Origin: Panulirus ornatus
Taxonomy: Eukaryota; Arthropoda; Malacostraca; Decapoda; Palinuridae
Assembly: GCF_036320965.1 (NCBI RefSeq)
Contig: NC_092270.1
Location: 23,717,593-23,781,592 of the forward strand
Length of the DNA stretch: 64,000 bases
Direction: 5' to 3'
Part shown: positions 24,320 to 37,700 of the stretch, piece by piece
Layout of the letters: each line of letters starts with the position of its first letter
Numbering within the stretch: the stretch's first letter is position 1
Notes under the pieces: model-generated
Told to the model about the DNA's origin: nothing
What the model saw: the letters and a program-made list of their open reading frames with translations, nothing else
Database searches by the model: none
Position numbers and translations under genes: made by a program

Positions 24320-26310
24320 TGCGTCCGGTGGTGTTAATGCGCCTTTGTTGGTGGTGATATGCTTCTGTTGGTGGTGATGTACCTCCCGTGGTGGTGAGGT
24401 GCCTCAGGTGGTTGCGAAGATTCTCTGGTGGTGGTGATGCGCCTTTCGTGGTGGTGGAGCGCCTCTGGTGTTGGTGATGTGCCTCTTTTTGTGTTGATGT
24501 GCCTTTGGTGGTTATGATGTGCATTTTCTGGTAATGTGCCTTTGGTGGGGGTGATATTTTATTGAAGTTGGTAAAGTGCCTTTTGTGGTGATGTTTTTCT
24601 CGTGGTGGTGAATTGAATGGGTTGGTGGTAATATTCCTCTAGTGTTGATGTGCCTCTAGTTGTGGTGATGTGTCTCTGTTGGTGGTAGTGTGCCTCTGGT
24701 CGCGGTAATGTTCCTTTGTTTGTGGTATTATGTCCCTGTTGGTAGTAAGTGGCTTCGGTGGTGATGTGCCTCTGGTGGTGGTAATATGTCTCTCGTAGTG
24801 GTGATGTGCCTCTTGTTGTGGTGATGTGCCTTTGGTGGTGGTGATGTGCTACCGGAGTTGGTAATATGATATGGTAGTTGTTAAGTGCCCTTCTTGTTGG
24901 TGATGTACCTCTAGTGGTGGTGAAGTGGTTCCGGTAGTAGTGATGTGCCTCTGGTGGCGGTGATGGGTGTCTAGAAGTGCTGAAGTGCCTCTGGTGGTTA
25001 TGATATGTGTCTGGTGGTGGTAATGTGTCTCTGGTGATTTTGATGTGCCTCCGATGGCGGTGATGTCCCTTTGGTGGTGGTAATGTGCCTCTGGTGTTGG
25101 TAATTTCCCTTTAGTGGTGTTAATGTGCCTCTGGTGGTAGTTGTTGTGCCTTTGATGTTGGTGATGTGCCTCTGGTGGTGTTGATGCGCTTTTGTTGGTG
25201 GTGAAGTGCCTCTGTTGGTGGTGATTTACCTCTCGTGGTGGTGAGGTGCCTCTGGTGGTTGTGAAGTTTCTCTAGTGGTTTTAATGTGCCTCTGGTGGTG
25301 GTGGAGCGCTTCTGGTGTAGGTGATGTATCGCTTGAGGTGTTGATGTGACTCTGGCGGTTATGATGTGCATCTTATGGTAATGTGCCTTTGGTGGTGGTG
25401 ATATTTTATTGGAGATGGTAAAGTGTCTTTTGTGGTGATGTTCTCGTAGCTGTGAATTGCATGTGTTGTTGGTAATATGCCTGTAGTGGTGATGTGCCTC
25501 TGTTTGTGGCGGTGTGCCTCTGGCGGTGGTGATGTGCCTCTGGTCGCGGTAATGTTCCTTTGGTTGTGGTAGTGTGTCTCTGGTGTTAGTAAAGTGGCTC
25601 TGGCGATGATGTGCCTCTGGCGGTGGGGATGTGCCTTTGTCGTTGTTGATGTTCCTCTGGTCGTGATTATGTTCCTTTGGTTGTGGTAGCGTGTCTCTGG
25701 TGCTGGTAAAGTGGCTCTGGTGGTGTTATGCCTTTGGTGGTGGTGATGTGCCTCTGGTTGTGCTAATGTGTCTCTTGTGTGGGTGATGTGCCTCTTGTGC
25801 TGGTGATGTGCCATTGTTTTCGGTGATGTGCCTTTTTTGGTGGTAATGTACATTTGGTACCTGTGAAGTACCTTTCGTGTTGATGTACCTCTCATGGTGG
25901 TGAAGTATTATTTTGGTGATGTGCCTCTGGTGGTGGTGATGGGTGTCTAGAGGTAGTGAAGTGCCTCTGGTGGTTAGGATGTGTGTATGGTGGTGGTAAT
26001 GTGTCTCTGGTGGTGGAGATGTACCTCTGATAGTGGTGATGTGTCTTTGGTGGTGGTAAAGTGCCTCTGTTGGTGGTAATTTGCCTTTGGTGGAGTTGGT
26101 GTTTCTCTGGTGGTGGTGTTGTGCCTTTACTTGTGGTGGTGTGCCTTTGGCGGTGTTGAACTTCCTTTGATGGTAGTGAAGTGCCTCTGTTGGTGGTGAT
26201 GTACCTCTCGTGGTGTTGAGGTGCCTTTGTTGGTTGCGATGTTCTTCTGGTGGTGGTGATGTGCCTTTGGTGATTTTGGAGCGCCTCTGGTGTTGGTGAT
26301 GTGCCTGTAA
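24320..26310 (+). repeat. Kilobase duplication D, copy 2 (array 2)
   Basis: Second copy of 21,770-23,650. It carries about 114 extra bases near 25,565-25,700, a partly duplicated block that repeats the preceding GTTCCTTTGGTTGTGGTAG monomers. The extra block is close to the six-monomer length seen in the 117-bp expansion at 14.9 kb, so about six monomers may be a recurrent unit of gain and loss in this array. Confidence 0.78.
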
Positions 26311-29300
26311 TGGTGGTGATGTGCCTTTGGTAGCGGTGATGTTTCATTAGTTGTGGCTGTGTTAACCTGGTTGTGGTAAAGTGGCTCTGGTGTTGATGTG
26401 CCTTTGGTGGTGATGATATGCTTTCGGTGATGGTAATAAGCCTTTGGTAGTTGTAAAGTGCCTTTGGTGTTGGTGATGTATCTCTCATGGCGATTAAGTA
26501 GCTTTGGTGGTGGTAATGTGCCTCTAGTGATGGTGATGTGTGTCTGGTCGCGTTAATATTTCTTTGCTTCTAGTGGTGTGTATCTGGTGATGGTAAAGTG
26601 GCTCTGGTGGTGACGTGCCTCTTGTGGTGGTGATGTGCCTCTGGTTGTGGTAATGTGTCTCTTGTGGTGGTGATTTGCCTCTTCTGCTGTTGATGTGCCT
26701 TTGGTGATGATGATGTGCCTCTGGTGGTGGTAATATGCCTTTGGTAGTTGTGAAGTGCCTTTCGTGTTGGTGACATATCTTTCGTGGTGAAGTGGCTCTG
26801 GTGGTGGTGATGTGCCTCTGATGGTGGTGATTGGTGTCTAGAAGTGGTGAAGTGTTTCTGGTGGTTGTAATATGTGTCTGGTGGTTGCAATGTGTCTCTG
26901 ATGGTAGTGATGTGCTTCTGGTGGTGGCGATGTGCCATTGGTGGAGGTAAAGTTCCTCTGATGGTGGTAATTTGCCGTTGGTGGTGTTGTTGTGTCTCTG
27001 GTGGTGGTGTTCTGCCTTTGGTGTTGTTGATGTGCGTCTGTTGGTTTTGATGCGCCTTTGTTGGTGGTGATATGCCTCTGTTGGTGGTGATGTGCCTTTC
27101 GTGATGGTGAGGTGCCTCTGGTGGTTGCGAAGATCCTCTGGTAGTGGTGATGCGCCTTTCGTGGTGGTGGAGCACCTCTGGTGTTAGTGATGTGCCTCTT
27201 GTTGTGTTGATGTGCCTTTGGTGATTATGATGTACATTTTGTGGTAATGTGCCTTTGTTGTTGGTAATATTTCTTTGACTGTGGTAAAGTGCCTTTTGTG
27301 GTGATGCTCTTCTCTTGGTGGTGAATTGAATGGGTTGGTGGTAATATGCCTCTAGTGGTGATGAGCCTCTGGTTGTGGTGATGTGCCTCTGGTGGTGGTG
27401 ATGTGCCTCTGGTCGCGGTAATTTTCCTTTGGTTGTGGTGGTGTGTCTCTAGTGATGATGAAGTGGCTCTGTTGGTGTTGTGCTTCTAGCGATGTTGATG
27501 TGCCTCTGATCGTGGTAATTTTCCTTTGGTTGTGGTAGTGTGTCTCTGGCGTTGGTAAAGTGGCTCTGGTGGTGATTTGCCTCTGTTTGTTGTGATTTGC
27601 TTATAGTGGTGGTGATGTGCCTCTGGTGGAGATAATGTTTGTATTCTGGGGGTGATGTGCCTCTTGTGCTGGTGATGTGCCTGTGGTGCTGGTGCTTTGC
27701 CTCTGTTGGTGGTAATGTGCCTTTGGTGGTTGTGAAGTGCCTTTCGTGTTGGTGATGTACCTCTCGTGGTGGTAAAGTCTTATGGTGGTGATATGCCTAT
27801 GGTGGTGGTGATGGGTGTCTAGAAGTGGTGAAGTGCCTCTGGTGGTGGTAATGTGTCTCTGAGGGTGGTAATTTGCCTTTGATGGTGTTGATGTGTCTCG
27901 GGTGGTGCTGTTGTGCTTTTAGTGTGAGTGGTGTGCCTCTGGTGGTATTGATCCTCTTTTGATAGTGGTGAAGTGCCAATGTTGGTGTTGATGTACCTCT
28001 CGTGGTGGTGAGGTTCCGAAGTTTCTCTTGTGTTGGTGATGTTCCTTTGGTGGTGGTGGAGCGTTTCCGGTGTTGATGATGCGCCTCTAATGGTGGTGAT
28101 GTGCCTATGGTCGCGGTAATGTTCCTTTGTTTATGGTAGTGTGTATCTGGTGGTGGTAAAGTGGCTCTGGTGGTGATATGCCTCTGGTGGTGGTGATATG
28201 CTTCTGGTGGTGGCAATGTATCTCTTGTCGTGGTAATTTGCCTCTTCTGCTGTTGACGTGCCTTTGGTGGTGGCTATGTGCCTCTGCTGGTGGTAATATG
28301 CCTTTGGTAGTTTTGAAGTGCCTTTCGTGGTGATGAAGTGGTTTTGTTGGGTGTGTTGAGCCTCTAATGGTGGTGATGTGCCTCTGGTCGCGGTAATGTT
28401 CCTTTGGTTATGGTGGTGTGTATCTGGTGGTGGTAAATTGGCTCTATTGGTGATGTGCCTCTGATGGTGGTGATGTGCCTCTGGTCTCGGTAATGTTCCT
28501 TTGGTTATGGCGGTGTGTATCTGGTGATGGTAAAGTGGCTCTATTGGTGATGTGCTTCTGATGGTGGTGATGTGCCTCTGGAGGTGGTAATGTGTCTCTT
28601 GTGGTGGTGGTGTGCCTCTTCTGCTGGTGATGTGCCTTTGGTGGTGGTGATGTGCCTCTGGTGGTGGTAATGTGCCTTTGGTAGTTGTGAAGTGCCTTCC
28701 GTGTTGGTGATATACCTCTCGTGGTGATGAAGTGGCTCTGGTGGTGGTGATGTGCCTCTGGTGGTGGTGAAGTGCCTCTGATCGCGGTAATGTTCCTCTG
28801 GTTATGGTGGTGTGTCTCTGGCATTGGTAAAGTGGCTCTTTTGGTGATTTGCCTCTGGTGGTGGTCATGTGCCTCTGGTGTTGGAGATGTGCCTCTGGTG
28901 GTGGTCATGTGCCTCTGGTGTTGGAGATGTGCCTCTGGTGGTGTAATGTGTCTCGTGGGGGTGATGTGCCTCTTGTGCTGGTGATGTGCCTGTGGTGGTG
29001 GTGATTTTCCTTTGTTGGTGGTAATGTGCCTTTGGTAGTTGTGAAGTGCCTTCCGTGTTGGTGATGTACCTCTCATGGTGGTGAAGTCTTATGGTGGTGA
29101 TGTTCCTGTGGTGGTGTTGATGGTTGTCTAGAAGTGATGAAATGCCTCTGGTGGTTGTGATGTGTTTCTGGTGGTGATAATGTGTCTCTGGTGGTGGTGA
29201 TATACCTTTGGTGGTGGTGATGTGCCTTTGGTGGTGGTAAAGTGCCTTTGTTGGTGGTAATTTGCCTTTGGTGGTGTTGATGTGTCTCTTGTGGTGGTGT

Positions 29301-32300
29301 TGTGCCTTTCATGGTGGTGGTGTGCCTCTGGTGGTGTTGATCGTCCTTTCGTGGTAGTGATGTGCCTTTGGTGGTGGTGGAGTGCCCCAGGTGTTGGTAA
29401 TGTGCCTCTCATATTGGTGATGTGCCTCTGGTCGCGGTAATGTTCCTTTGGTTGTAGTGGTGTGTATCTGGTGGTGGTAAAGTGGATCTGGTGGTGGTAA
29501 TGTGTCTCTTTTGGTGGTGATGTGCTTCTGCTGGTGATGTGCGTTCGGTGGTGATGTGCCTCTGTTGGTGGTAATATGCCTTTGGTATTTGTGAAGTGCA
29601 TTTCGTGGTGGTGATGATATACCACTCGTGGTAATGAAGTGGCTCTGGTGGTGGTGATGTGCCTTTGGTGGTAGTGATGTGCCTCTGGTGGTAGTAATGT
29701 GTTTTTTGTGGTGGTGATTTGTCTCTTCTGCTGGTGATATGCCTTTGGTCGTGGTGATGTGCCGCTGGTGGTGGTAATATGCCTTTGGTAGTTGTGAAGT
29801 ACCTTTCGTGTTGGTGATGTATCTCTCTTGGTGGTGAAGTGGCTCTGGTGGTGGTGATGTGCCTTTGGTGGTGGTAAAGTTACTCTGATGGTGGTAATTT
29901 GCCTTTGGTGGTGTAGTTGTGTCTCTGGTGGTGGTGTTATGCCTTTGGTGGTCTTGATGTCCCTCTCGTGGTGTTGATGCATCTTTGTTGGTGGATATAT
30001 GATTATGTTTTAGTGATGTACCTCTCGTGGTGGTGAGGTGCCTCTGGTAGTTGCGATGATCCTCTGGTGGTGTTGATGCGCCTTTCGTGGTGGTGGAGCG
30101 CCTTTGGTGTTGGTGATGTGCCTCTTTTTATATTGATGTGCCTTTGGTGGTTATGATATGCATTTTGTGGTAATGTGCCTTTGGTGGTGGTGATATATTA
30201 TTGAAGGTGGTAAAGTGCATTTTGTGGTGATGTTCTTCTCGTGGTGGTGAATTGTATAGTTTGGTGGTCATATGCCTCTAGTGGTGATGTGTCTCTGGTT
30301 TTGGTGATGTGCCTCTGTTGGTGGTGATGTGTCTCTGGTCGAGTTAATGTTCCTTTGGTTGTGGTAGTGTGTCCATGTTGTAGTAAGTGGCTCTGGTAGT
30401 GCTGTGCCCCTGGTAGTGGTAATATGTCTTTGTGGTGATGTGGCTCATGTTGTGGTGATGTGCCTTTGGTTGTGGTGATGTGGCACTGGTGGTGATAATA
30501 TGCTTTTGGTAATTGTGAAGTGCCCTTCGTGTTGGTGATGTACCTATGGTGGTGGTGAAGTGGCTCTGGTGGTGGAGATGTGCCTCTTGATGTGCCTCGT
30601 GGTGGTGAAGTCTTATGGTGGTGATGTGCCTATGGTGGTAGTGATGGGTGTCTATAGGTGCTGAAGTGCCTCTGGTGGTTATGATGTGTGTCTGGTGGTG
30701 GTAATGTGTCTCTAGTGATTTTGATGTGCCGCTGATGATGACACTTTGGTGGTGGTAATTTGCCTCTGTAGGCGGTAATTTGCTTTTAGTGGTGTTGTTG
30801 TGTCTCTGGTGGTAGTGTTGTGTCTTTGATGGTGGAGATGTGCCTTTGGTGGTGTTGATGCGCTTTTGGTGGGGATGAAGTACCTCTGGTGATGGTGATG
30901 TACCTCTCGTGGTGGTGAGGTGCCTCTGGTAGTTGAAAAGTTCTTCTAATGGTGGTGATGTGCCTTAGGTGGCGGTGGAGCGCTTCTGGCGTTGGTGATG
31001 TGCCGCTTGTGGTGTTGATGTGCCAATGGTGGTTATGATGTTCATCTTATGGTAATGTGCTTTTGGCAGTGTTAATATTGTATTGGAGGTGGTAAAGTGA
31101 CTTTTGTGGTGATGTTCTTCTTGTGGCGGTGAATTGCATGTGTTGGTTGTAATATGCCTCTAGTGGTTATGTGCTTCTGTTTGTGGAGTTGTGTCTCTGG
31201 CGGTGGTGATGTGTTTCTGGTCGTAGCAATGTTCCTTTGGTTGTGGTAGTGTGTCTCTGATGTTGGTAAAGTGGCTCTAGTGGTGATGTGCCTCTGGTGG
31301 TGCTAATGTGTCTTTTGTAGGGGTGATGTGCCTCTTGTGCTGGTGATGTGCTTTTGGTGGTGGTGATTTGCCTTTGTTGGTGGTAATGTGACTTTGGTAG
31401 TTGTGAAGTGCCCTTCGTGTTGGTGATGTATCTCTCATGGTGGTGAAGTCTTATGGTTGTGATGTGCTTCTGGTGGTGATGATGGGTGTCTAGAAGTGGT
31501 AAAGTGCCTCTGGTTGTTGTGTTGTGAGTCTGGTGGTGGTAATGTGTCTCTGGTGGTGGTGATGTACCTCTGGTTGTGGTGATGTGCCTTTGGTGGTGGT
31601 GATGTGCCTTTGGTGGTGGTAAAGTGCCGGTTGTGGTGATGTGCCTTTGGTGGTGGTAAAGTGCCTCTGTTGGTGGTAGTTTGCCTTTGGTGGTGATGTT
31701 TCTCTGGTGGTGGTGATGTCCCTTTAGTGGTGTTGGTGTGCCTCTGGTGGAGTTGATCCGCCGTTGATGGTAGTTAAGCGCCTCTGTTGGTGGTGATGTA
31801 CCTCTCGTGGTGGTGAGGTGCCTTTGGTGGTTGCGATGTTCCTCTGGTGGTGGTGATGTGCCTTTAATGGTTGTGGAGCGCCTCTGGTGTTTTTGATGTG
31901 CCTTTAATGATGATGATGTGCCTCTAGCCGCAGTAATGTTCCTTTGGTTGTGGTGTGTATCTGGTAGTGGTAAAGTGGCTCTGGTGGTGATGTGCCTCTA
32001 GTGTTGGTGATGTGCCTCTGGTGGTAGTAATATGTGCCTTTTGGTGGTGATGTGCCTCTAGTGTTGGTGATGTGCCTCTGGTGGTGGTAATATGTGCCTT
32101 TTGTTGGTGATGTACCTATTCTGCTGGTGATGTGCCTTTGGTGGTGATGATGTGCCTCTAATGGTGGTAATAAGCCTTTGGTAGTTGTGAAGTGCCTTTC
32201 GTGTTGGTGATGTACCTCTCGTGGTGATGAGGTGGCTCTGGTGGTGGTGATGTGCCTCTGGTGGTGGTGATGTGTGTCTGGTCGCGGTAATATTCCTTTG

Positions 32301-33200
32301 ACTGTGGTGGTGTGTATCTGGTGGTGGTAAAGTGGCTCTGGTGGTGATGTGCCTTTGGTGATGTTGATGTGCCTCAGGTGGTGGTGATGTCTCTTGTGGT
32401 GGTGATATGCCTCTTCTACTGGTGATGTGCCTTTGGATGCTGGTGATGTGCCTCTGGTGGTGGTAATATGCCTTTGGTAGTTGTGAAATGCCTTTCGTGT
32501 TGGTGATGTCTCTCTCGTGTTGAAGTGGCTCTGGTGGTGGTGATGTGCCTCAGATGGTGGTGAAGTGCTTCTGGTGGTTGTAATGCATGTCTGGTTGTTG
32601 TAATGTGTCTCTGGTGGTGGTGATGTGCCTCTAGTGGTGGCGATGTGACTTTGGTGGTGGTAAAGAGCCTCTGATGGTGGTAAATTTCCTTTGGTGGTGT
32701 TGTTGTGTCTCTGGTGGTGGTGTTCTGCCTTTGGTGGTCGTGATGTGTCTCTGGTGGTGTTGATGTGCCTTTGGTGGTGGTTGTATTCCTCTGTTGGTAG
32801 TGATCTACCTTTCGTGGTGGTGAGGTACCTCTGGTGGTTGCGAAGATCCTCTGGAGGTGATGATGCGCCTTTCGTAGTGGTGAAGCGACTCTGGCGTTGG
32901 TGATGTGCCTCTTTTTATGTTGATGTGCCTTTGATGGTTATGATATGCATTTTGTGGTAATGTTCCTTTGGTGGTGGTGGTGATATTTAATTGAAGGTGG
33001 TAATGTGCCTTTTCTGGTGATGTTTTTTCTCTTAGTGGTGAATTGAATGGGTTGGTGGTAATATGCCTCTAGTAATGATGTGCCTCTGGTTGTGGTGATG
33101 TGCCTATGGTCGCGATACTGTTCCTTTGGTTATGATAGTGTGCCCCTGTTGGTAGTAAGCGGCTGTGGTAGTGATGTGCCTCTTGTGGTGGTAATGTCTC

Positions 33201-33209
33201 TTCTGGTGG
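33201..33209 (+). repeat. Target-site duplication, left (TTCTGGTGG)
   Basis: Nine bases identical to 40,104-40,112, flanking the retrotransposon island. The sequence is a normal part of the minisatellite monomer, so part of the match could be coincidental. The lengths of sequence on either side fit a simple insertion. Confidence 0.75.
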
Positions 33210-33563
33210 CCACAGTCGCTACCGAGATGTACGGAGGTGTTGCCGTTCTTTCAGAGCTAGGTTGTAGCTATTCCTCCCTGCGTTGTCGCTACCCTTGCTT
33301 TGTTTTGAATTCTTTTTTAAAGTTATTGTTCATCACCATCTTTTTTATAACGTTGTTTTGTGCGAAATTTGATATTTCATTGACGTGTGTCTGCAGGAGA
33401 ACTCCGCCTGGCCTTTGTGCGACCGGCTCCTCCCTGAAACCTTTTTTCTGCATAAACCAATTGCCTAATCTTTTTTCTTTTTTGGCGGGGTAGCTATTTC
33501 TTTTTCACTGACTGGGGTGGATTGCCTCACCAGACTTTGGGATTAGGTCCCTATAGGATGTAA
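33210..33563 (+). other. Presumed 5' UTR and internal promoter region of the I-like element
   Basis: Non-repetitive sequence from the junction (CCACAGTCGCTACCGAG) to the start of the ORF1-like reading. A plus-strand frame crosses it but shows no domain. In I-type elements this part carries the internal promoter; no motif is clear enough here to name. Confidence 0.55.
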
Positions 33564-34752
33564 CCTGGTAAGCCATCCACTGCCCCCGTTGGGGGTAGTG
33601 GTGACGGACCTTCTGGTAAGAATAAAAATGCTGATTTTGTTTTGGTCCATGAGACCGGAGCAACGACCCTCGCCTTCCTCAATCCCTTCCTAATCAGGAA
33701 GGTCATTGATGGATGGTCTGGGCCTGTTGAGACGGCAAGGAAACTGGCTAGAGGTGACCTGCTGATTAAAGTGAAATCGACGAATCAGGTGGCGGAACTG
33801 CTAAAGTTGACCAGGTTCCATACTGATGATGTTGTGGTCTCTATACAGGTTTCCATGAATTCATGTAGGGGAGTCACCTACTGCACTGATGTCATGATAT
33901 GTTAGAGGACGACATTGTGAAGGAACTGGCAAACGAGGACGTTATCGCTGCCAGGTTCATCACTAAATTTATCAATGGCGAACGGCGTAGAACTCCGCTG
34001 ATAAACCTAACATTCGGAAAATCTCGTCTTCTGGATAATATCTCGATTGGTTACGTGGGATGTCAAGTTCGTCCCTACATTCCGAATCCCCTACGTTGTT
34101 TAAAATTCCAGAAATTTGGTCACCCCTTAAAGTCTTGCACTTTTCTGTAAGATGCGGGAAGTGTGCTGCGGAGGGTCATACAGCGGAGGATTGTACGACT
34201 AACAGAATGTTGAGTGTTGACTGTAATGGCAACAACCCAAGCTGGGACCGAGCCTGTCCCGGTTCCAGTTTGAGAAAGAAGTGTGTACAGTTAAGACGCA
34301 AAACAACATCTCATATGGCGAGGCTAGGAGGAAGGTTAAGGAGTCTCATGAGACTCCTAAACCTAATGAATCCTACGCGTCGGCTCTGAAATGTAAGCCG
34401 GTTATGAGAACGATCTCGACGCAGATTTCTTGTGACACGCCGACCGTCAGTACCAAGAATCTACCTCTATCTAACACTACACCTAATTCTCCAACCAAAG
34501 CCGACAAAAAATTCTATGCCAACACCACATTCTCTTCCCACCATAAAGATAAGAAAGAGCAAGACTAACGTATCTTTAAACTTGACTAAACTCGAAAAAA
34601 CTACGTCGCACGTCATCGTACCAGTACCTCTACCAAAGAGGTCTGTGATTCACAGGTCCTCTTCGTTGGAGGACATAGAATTGATGGAAGCCACAAAATC
34701 TACTTCCAGGGACCGTCATGTTCCCTTGGAACTCACCCAAGTCTCGACATAA
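33564..34752 (+). pseudogene. ORF1 remnant (zinc-knuckle nucleic-acid-binding protein) of the I-like element
   Basis: ORF1 proteins of this group bind element RNA and form the ribonucleoprotein. The reading is broken into at least five frame segments, with shifts near 33,895, 34,140, 34,275 and 34,560. A start codon could not be fixed: the frame is open from 33,564 but has no ATG before the first conserved-looking residues at about 33,640. The zinc-knuckle region lies around 34,100-34,260. The first knuckle is degenerate (CLKFQKFGHPLKSC, second Cys lost), the second is intact (CGKCAAEGHTAEDC, CX2CX4HX4C), and the third has lost its His (DCNGNNPSWDRACP). The following VKT...ISYGEARRKV stretch and SYA segment match the usual post-knuckle region of I/Jockey ORF1. 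The final segment ends at the TAA at 34,750-34,752. Clearly nonfunctional. Confidence 0.85.
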
Positions 34753-34798
34753 ACTGGCGAAGAAAACTGGTCTGTTATATAACTCTTAAACTAACACG

Positions 34799-37700
34799 TT
34801 CAATATCATCCAGTAGAATTGTAGAGGCCTTAAGCATAAGCAAGCACAACTACAACTGTTGCTTGCACTGTATAGGCCAGCCGTAATCTGTTTACAGGAG
34901 ACCCTTCTAAACGGCACAGTCGAAGACTGTTCCGTTTTAGATAGCTATCACTCGTAAAGAAGAGACGAGAATCGTGGGGTAGCTATCTATGTACACCAAA
35001 GTTTACCTCGCACAGGAGTGACTTTAAATTCTACTCTAAACGCTGTCGCATGTAGAGTGAAATTTAGTAACACATACCTGGCCATCTGTTCAATATATTG
35101 TTCCGGTTTCAATGCACTTGATAATGACAAGTTAGATTTGCTTGTTAATCAATTACCTCACCGTAAAGTAGTTTTAAGAGACTTCATTGCTCATCATTAT
35201 CAGTGGGGAAGCATCCGGGCAGACGCCATGGTGGAACTAATGGTTGATTTTATGATAAATGCCAACCTCGCTCTTCTGAGCAATGGTAATGGAACTCGTG
35301 TAGATGACCGAACTGGTAATATCTCGGCAATTGATTTATCCTTGTCATCGTCAGATATACTTAAAGACATCACCTGGGGTATTTATGACGACTCCCTTGG
35401 AAGTGACCATTTCCCGATCTGTCTTCCTTATTCATGCGACATTATTAACAACTCGTCTCCGCCTAAATTTAACTATAAGAAGGCAGACTGGTTTTCATTT
35501 TCAAGGCAAGCCGTCCTTGATATATCCGGGTGACATTGATGCAAAAGTCCTCAAAGTTACCTCCACCATAATGAGGTCTGCTGAGGCCTCTATTCAAGAT
35601 CCCTACAATATCCACAAAGCATAGAGTTCCTTGGTGGACACCAGATTGCCGGAATGCACTGCGTGAGCGCAATAGGAGATACAGGATTTTCGACAACGAG
35701 CCTTCTGATGATAACTTTATTGCATACAAACGTGCGAGGGCTTAGGCAAGAAGAACTAGCAAACAAGCCAAACGGGACTCCTGGCGCGGCTTTGTCTCTA
35801 CCGTGAACAACTAAGTCAGGTCTGGTCCACAATCAATAACATCAAAAGAAAATACAAGCCGCCACTTTCTCCGCAAATCCTCCACCAAGATCAAATCATC
35901 GACGACCCGGTGGACATGGCCAACACACTCGCCAGGAGATTCTCAGAAACAAGCAGCTCGGCCAATTACGATCCGCGCTTCTTACACCACAAGTGCCAGG
36001 CCGAGCTGCAGTTACCAGACTCTGCCACAGAAGATACTTTGGATTATAACAAAATATTCACAATGAAGGAACTGCATCTTGCCCTAAAATCCTGTAAAGG
36101 TTCGAGCCCGGGACCCACTGGGATCACTTACGGGATGATCTAGCATCTTAGTCAGGCCAACCTAAGTTGTTAGCATTGTACGATGAGATTTGGACGTCTC
36201 GAACGTTTCCAAACTCATGGCACTTTGCGCCCGTCATCCCCATCCCAAAAGGCTCTGGACGCCTTACGAATATAGATCCGTTTCGACCTATTGCGCTCAC
36301 GAGCTGCATTCATAAGGTCATGGAGAGAATGGTTAACAGAAGGCTACTTTTTCTGTTAGAATCGAAGGTTTACTAAATGATCAGCAATGTGTTTTCCGTC
36401 GTAACAGAGGCACATTGGATCATTTAATACACCTAGAACATTCTATCCTAGAGTCATTTAGTAAAGTGCATTTTTTGGTTGCTGTATTTCTAGATTTAGA
36501 AAAAGCCTTCGACAGGACATAGCGGAACGGAATTTTAAGCAAACTTTGTGCATTTGGTTCAAGAGGTTATTCATCCATATTCATAAGAAGTTTTTTAAAT
36601 GATAGAACTTTTGCTGTGAAACTTTCAGCACTCGATTTCACTTCGGACACATTTGTCCAAGAGAATGGGGTGCCGCAAGGCAGCGTTTCTAGCCCAACAT
36701 TATTTGATATTATGACTGATGATGTTCTGTCTCCAACTTTCGTCCCGCGAGATTTTAAATACTCACTGTATGCTGATGATTGTGCACTATGGCACATCTT
36801 CTTCTCGTGCACAATTTTCGGCTGAGCGGGTTCAAGCTGCGCTTGAATCCGTTCATCGATGGGCGCTACAATGGGGATTTAGGTTCTCACCCAACAAAAG
36901 TATCGCGGTTGTCTTCACCCGAAAGATTAATATCCCGAATTTGCTTTTAACGTTAGACAACAACCCGATCCCATTTCGAAATACAGTTAAATTCCTAGGC
37001 TTAAATTTTGATAAAAGACTTAACTGGAAAAGTCATGTTGACTATCTAGTAACAAATTGTAGTAAAAGATTAAATGTTCTTAAATGCCTTTTGGGTTCCT
37101 TCTGGAGAGCCGACAGAAGATCTTCATTAGTGATTCATAAGTCTCTAATTAGATTTAAATTAGGCTATGGCTCTCAGATGTATGCTTCGGCGAGCGAGTA
37201 TACCCTGAGGAGGTTGGATGTGATACAGAATAAATGCTTGCTAATGTCTTGGAGCCCTAACCTGTACCAGAGTTCAACAATTGGAAGTTGAGGCCCATGT
37301 ACCTCCTCTCCGATTAAGACGTGCGATCGTGCTGTGGCAAAGCGGTATTCTGAGGGCCAGAAGGAACAACTGCCCGTCGCCTCATTCTGGAATATTCACA
37401 GCTCGTCAACAGAGGCGTCAGGCCCCTGGCCGTCAGGATACACTTCCTCAGTGAGAACTCCGGTATTAAAGTGAATGAAGTGGGCTTGCTGGTCAAGAAT
37501 TCCATACCCCACTGGAAGGGTTCAAAGATTAACATCAAGACGAGCTGGCTTCAAACCAAAAAAGCACATACAACGGAGAGCGAGATACACCAGCGTTTTC
37601 GTCAGGTCATCACCAATCACCTGTCGTTCGCATGTTCACTTCTACACTGATGGCTCAAAGACGGATGAATGTGTGGGTGCAAGTGTATGGTCGATGGAGT

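Larger units (their letters stand above)
14109..33209. repeat. Minisatellite array 2, left part, ~20-bp monomer
   Basis: Tandem monomers, typically GTGCCTCTGGTGGTGGTGAT on the + strand, 17-21 bp long with 20 the mode, and with far more sequence variation than array 1. The + strand is G/T-rich and poor in A and C. Three 20-bp monomers restore the frame (60 bp), so minus-strand translations show a 20-residue period built from TTTRGTS, PPPEAHH and HHQRHI blocks, which are the three frames of the same monomer. No start context, splice signal or frame conservation supports coding. The array contains nested higher-order repeats listed separately. It is interrupted at 33,210 by a retrotransposon and resumes at 40,104. 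Confidence 0.96.

Noticed and set aside
14109..33209. CRISPR array
   Set aside because: Repeats are contiguous and short with no unique spacers, no cas genes are present, and the retrotransposons show a eukaryotic genome.
33080..33493. 137-codon plus-strand frame crossing the left junction of the element
   Set aside because: It begins in the minisatellite and ends in the 5' UTR, spanning the insertion boundary, so it is not an inherited gene.
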